Source: an uncultured Oscillospiraceae bacterium (lineage in GTDB: Bacteria > Bacillota > Clostridia > Oscillospirales > Oscillospiraceae). Taken from it: DNA of 41,131 nt. Below the pieces are notes generated by a model. It saw only the letters and a program-made list of their open reading frames with translations, was not told where the DNA came from and did no database searches. Both the position numbers and the translations under genes were made by a program. The stretch lies in the NCBI GenBank assembly GCA_910577525.1, contig CAJTLI010000006.1, positions 61,535 to 102,665 of the forward strand, written 5' to 3'. Below, in pieces: positions 39,390 to 41,131 of this stretch; the stretch's first letter is position 1; each line of letters opens with the position of its first letter.

Positions 39390-40388
39390 TCAGCGCAGCC
39401 GCAGGTCGTCCCCGTAGAAGGTGAGCTCCCGGTAGAGCCCCCCGATGCGGGAGGACAGCTGGGGCGTATACCGGGCGGCGATGCGCTCCATGGACAGGTT
39501 GGTGGAGATGACGGTGTGCCGCCCGGACTGGAGGCGGCTGTCCACCACCTCGTAAAGGGTGGTCTGGGCCAGCGGAGTGGTGAGCTCGCTGCCCAGGTCG
39601 TCCAGGATCAGCAGGTCGCAGCCCAGATACCGCCGGGCGGCCTCCCGGGCCTCCCGTTCCTCCCCGGCGTCCTTGGTGAACCGTCGGGTCTCAAAGGCGG
39701 CAAACAGGTTGATGGCGGTGTCGTACACCACGGAGAACCCCCGGCGGGACACCTCCCGGGCGATGCAGCCGGACAAAAAGGTCTTGCCCAGCCCGGTGCC
39801 GCCGGAAAACAGCAGGTTTTTCAGCGGATAGCCGGGAAACTGCCGGGCGTAGCCCTCGCACACCTGGATGACGCGGCTCATCTGCTCCCGGGGGGAGCGC
39901 GGCTGGCCCTGCCAGGGCAAATCGCTGTACACGTCCAGCCGCAGCTTGTCAAAGTCCTGCTCCTCGGTGAGATTCAAAAGGGCCGTCAACGCCTTCATCT
40001 GCTCCTGGGCGCACAGCTCCCGAAGGCAGGCGCACATGCCCCCCTCCGTCCAGCCGGTGTCGCCGCACCGGGGGCAGGCGGGGACCTGGTCCAGTGCGCC
40101 GGGGCCGCAGCCCAGCCCGGCCAGCAGGCGGTTCCGCTCCTCCTGAAGGGCCTGGTTGCGGGCGCGGATGGCGGCGATCTCCGGGCCGTCCGCCTTCACC
40201 GGCTTCCCCCCGGCGGCCAGCAGGGCCAGGTCCGCCATGGTGCCCCGCAGGGCGGCATCCGCCTCCCGCAGCCGGGGCTCCCGGGCGTAGAGCTCCCGCT
40301 CCAGCTGGAAGCGGCGGCGCTCCCGGCTGTCCCGGCGGCGCTCCAGCCGGGCCAGGGCCCTTCGTACCACATTGGGTTCATAGGACAT
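39390..40388 (-). CDS. DnaI/DnaC-like helicase loader ATPase
   Basis: A 332-residue AAA+ loader. The N-terminal 95 residues are charged helices. A zinc-binding cluster Cys105, Cys108, Cys119, Cys121 (CPRCGDTGW ... CAC) follows, as in DnaI-type N-terminal domains. The AAA+ part has Walker A GGTGLGKT (Lys202), Walker B LLILDDLGSE and sensor STNLSMERIAARY. It loads the replicative helicase at the origin and at restart. The gene lies 3 nt after a DnaD-domain gene, the usual Clostridial pair for primosome assembly. It is not an IstB because no transposase is near. Confidence 0.92.
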   Translation of the reverse strand: MSYEPNVVRRALARLERRRDSRERRRFQLERELYAREPRLREADAALRGTMADLALLAAGGKPVKADGPEIAAIRARNQALQEERNRLLAGLGCGPGALDQVPACPRCGDTGWTEGGMCACLRELCAQEQMKALTALLNLTEEQDFDKLRLDVYSDLPWQGQPRSPREQMSRVIQVCEGYARQFPGYPLKNLLFSGGTGLGKTFLSGCIAREVSRRGFSVVYDTAINLFAAFETRRFTKDAGEEREAREAARRYLGCDLLILDDLGSELTTPLAQTTLYEVVDSRLQSGRHTVISTNLSMERIAARYTPQLSSRIGGLYRELTFYGDDLRLR

Positions 40389-40391
40389 GGG

Positions 40392-41131
40392 TTATTCCCT
40401 GCCTTTCTTCTGTTCCTCCAGGAATTGATCCAGCCAGTCCGCGTTTTTCTGAATGCGCTCCTGACTGGGCTGGACGTCCTGGGGCCGGGGGGCGGCGGCC
40501 CTGGTCCGGCGGGGGGGCCTGTCCTCCGCCTCCACCTGGGCGGGGGTCTGATAGCCCGCCTGCCGCCAGGACAGCAGAATTTTGTTCATGTACGGCCAGT
40601 TCATGGCCCCTTTCTGATACACCGTGCGCTCATAGGCCAGGCGGATCAGCTCGTCGCTGAACCCCAGCTCCACCCAGCTGCCGATGAACGAGCGCTCCTT
40701 TTCCACGGCGGGGCGGCGCTCCGCCACCCCCACCGCCTGGAGGATGGCCCACTCCCGCTGGTCCACCGCCTCCTGGCGGCGCAGATACTCCTCCGCCCGC
40801 TCCAGGGTGTCCAGCCCCAGCCGCTTCCAGCGGAAGGCCTCCCGCTGGACGCTGGGCATCCGGGGGCAGGCGGCGGGGTTGTTTTTCTGCCTGCGCTCCC
40901 GGCGGACGGCCCAGCCGGTGAGCAGCACGGCCACCTCCGGGGGAAAGCCCAGGTGGTCGTAGATGGTGAGGACGCACTTGAGGTCGCTGTCGGTGAACAC
41001 CCGGCCCAGCATCCCCTCCAGCTCCCGGCACAGGTCCCGGAACTGGGGCTCCCGCTCCTGGGCGGTGAGCACGTCCTCCCGGCTGTACTCGGGCAGGCGG
41101 TCCTCCTGCCTGGGGGGCGGGGGAGGGGCCT
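40392..41131 (-). CDS. DnaD-domain replication protein, 5' part missing (runs off right edge)
   Basis: The visible 246 residues are the C-terminal part of a primosome protein of the DnaD/DnaB (Firmicute) group. The DnaD C-terminal domain includes WVELGFSDELIRLAYERTVYQKGAMNWPYMNKILLSW, with the conserved Tyr-Met-Asn-Lys-Ile-Leu pattern, followed by a charged tail. The upstream edge is a Pro-rich segment, probably the linker between the N-terminal winged helix and this domain. A GTG at 41072 is in frame, but coding continues past it to the edge. It pairs with the helicase loader downstream. Confidence 0.85.
   Translation of the reverse strand, partial: APPPPPRQEDRLPEYSREDVLTAQEREPQFRDLCRELEGMLGRVFTDSDLKCVLTIYDHLGFPPEVAVLLTGWAVRRERRQKNNPAACPRMPSVQREAFRWKRLGLDTLERAEEYLRRQEAVDQREWAILQAVGVAERRPAVEKERSFIGSWVELGFSDELIRLAYERTVYQKGAMNWPYMNKILLSWRQAGYQTPAQVEAEDRPPRRTRAAAPRPQDVQPSQERIQKNADWLDQFLEEQKKGRE

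Noticed and set aside
39390..40388. IstB transposition helper
   Set aside because: The N-terminal zinc cluster and the adjacent DnaD-domain gene fit a DnaI/DnaC-type loader; no IstA or insertion-sequence ends are nearby.
1..41131. CRISPR array, tRNA, rRNA, prophage or toxin-antitoxin genes
   Set aside because: No regularly spaced direct repeats, cloverleaf-like sequences, rRNA segments, phage structural genes or paired toxin-antitoxin frames were found on either strand.

Overview
The window is a high G+C stretch of bacterial chromosome with dense, short-spaced operons, strong AGGAGG-type ribosome binding sites and frequent rho-independent terminators. Gene content (GlpP antiterminator, DhaKLM with a short one-domain DhaM, RNase Y, PadR/DUF2812, a DnaD/DnaI-type replication pair, MsmX/UgpC-type sugar ATPases, a yybP-ykoY-type leader) points to a Firmicute of class Clostridia. 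The base composition and pectin genes suggest a gut Oscillospiraceae relative (Flavonifractor/Lawsonibacter-like). That placement is inference; no rRNA is present.

Layout. 1-4481: glycerol and dihydroxyacetone use (glpK 5' part, a DhaS-like TetR regulator, glpP, dhaKLM), with a structured RNA-like element between the regulator genes. 4636-10932: an orphan chloramphenicol-acetyltransferase-type enzyme, a heterodimeric ABC exporter, and a PadR regulator with a DUF2812 membrane protein under a promoter carrying three phased palindromes. 11061-12571: comEB-like deaminase and apbE. 12572-13199: a gene-free, repeat-rich stretch with a large nested helix. 13200-17893: rny, a small AT-rich membrane-anchored protein, a DUF2156 protein and uraA. 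The uraA leader looks like a pyrBI-type leader-peptide attenuator. 17894-18140: an inverted-repeat element.

18135-35789 is a pectin/oligogalacturonide utilisation locus. A CUT1-type ABC importer (two permeases, a 716-residue lipoprotein binding protein and its own ATPase) shares an operon with four consecutive four-TM proteins of unknown function and with cytoplasmic GH28 and GH105 enzymes. A second unit encodes another MsmX-type ATPase, KduI, KduD, an esterase and a TIM-barrel isomerase. A pectin methylesterase is transcribed divergently and an AraC regulator sits between the two units. The enzymes lack signal peptides, so the locus appears built to import oligomers and finish depolymerisation inside the cell. 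The sequence shows KduI and KduD but not KDG kinase or aldolase.

35790-41131: a run of perfect hairpins; a Na/Pi-cotransporter-family gene preceded by a manganese-riboswitch-like (yybP-ykoY) leader with a terminator; an amidohydrolase; a zinc-ribbon membrane protein; and a DnaI/DnaC-like loader with a DnaD-domain protein running off the right edge. No tRNA, rRNA, CRISPR array, prophage or transposase gene was seen.
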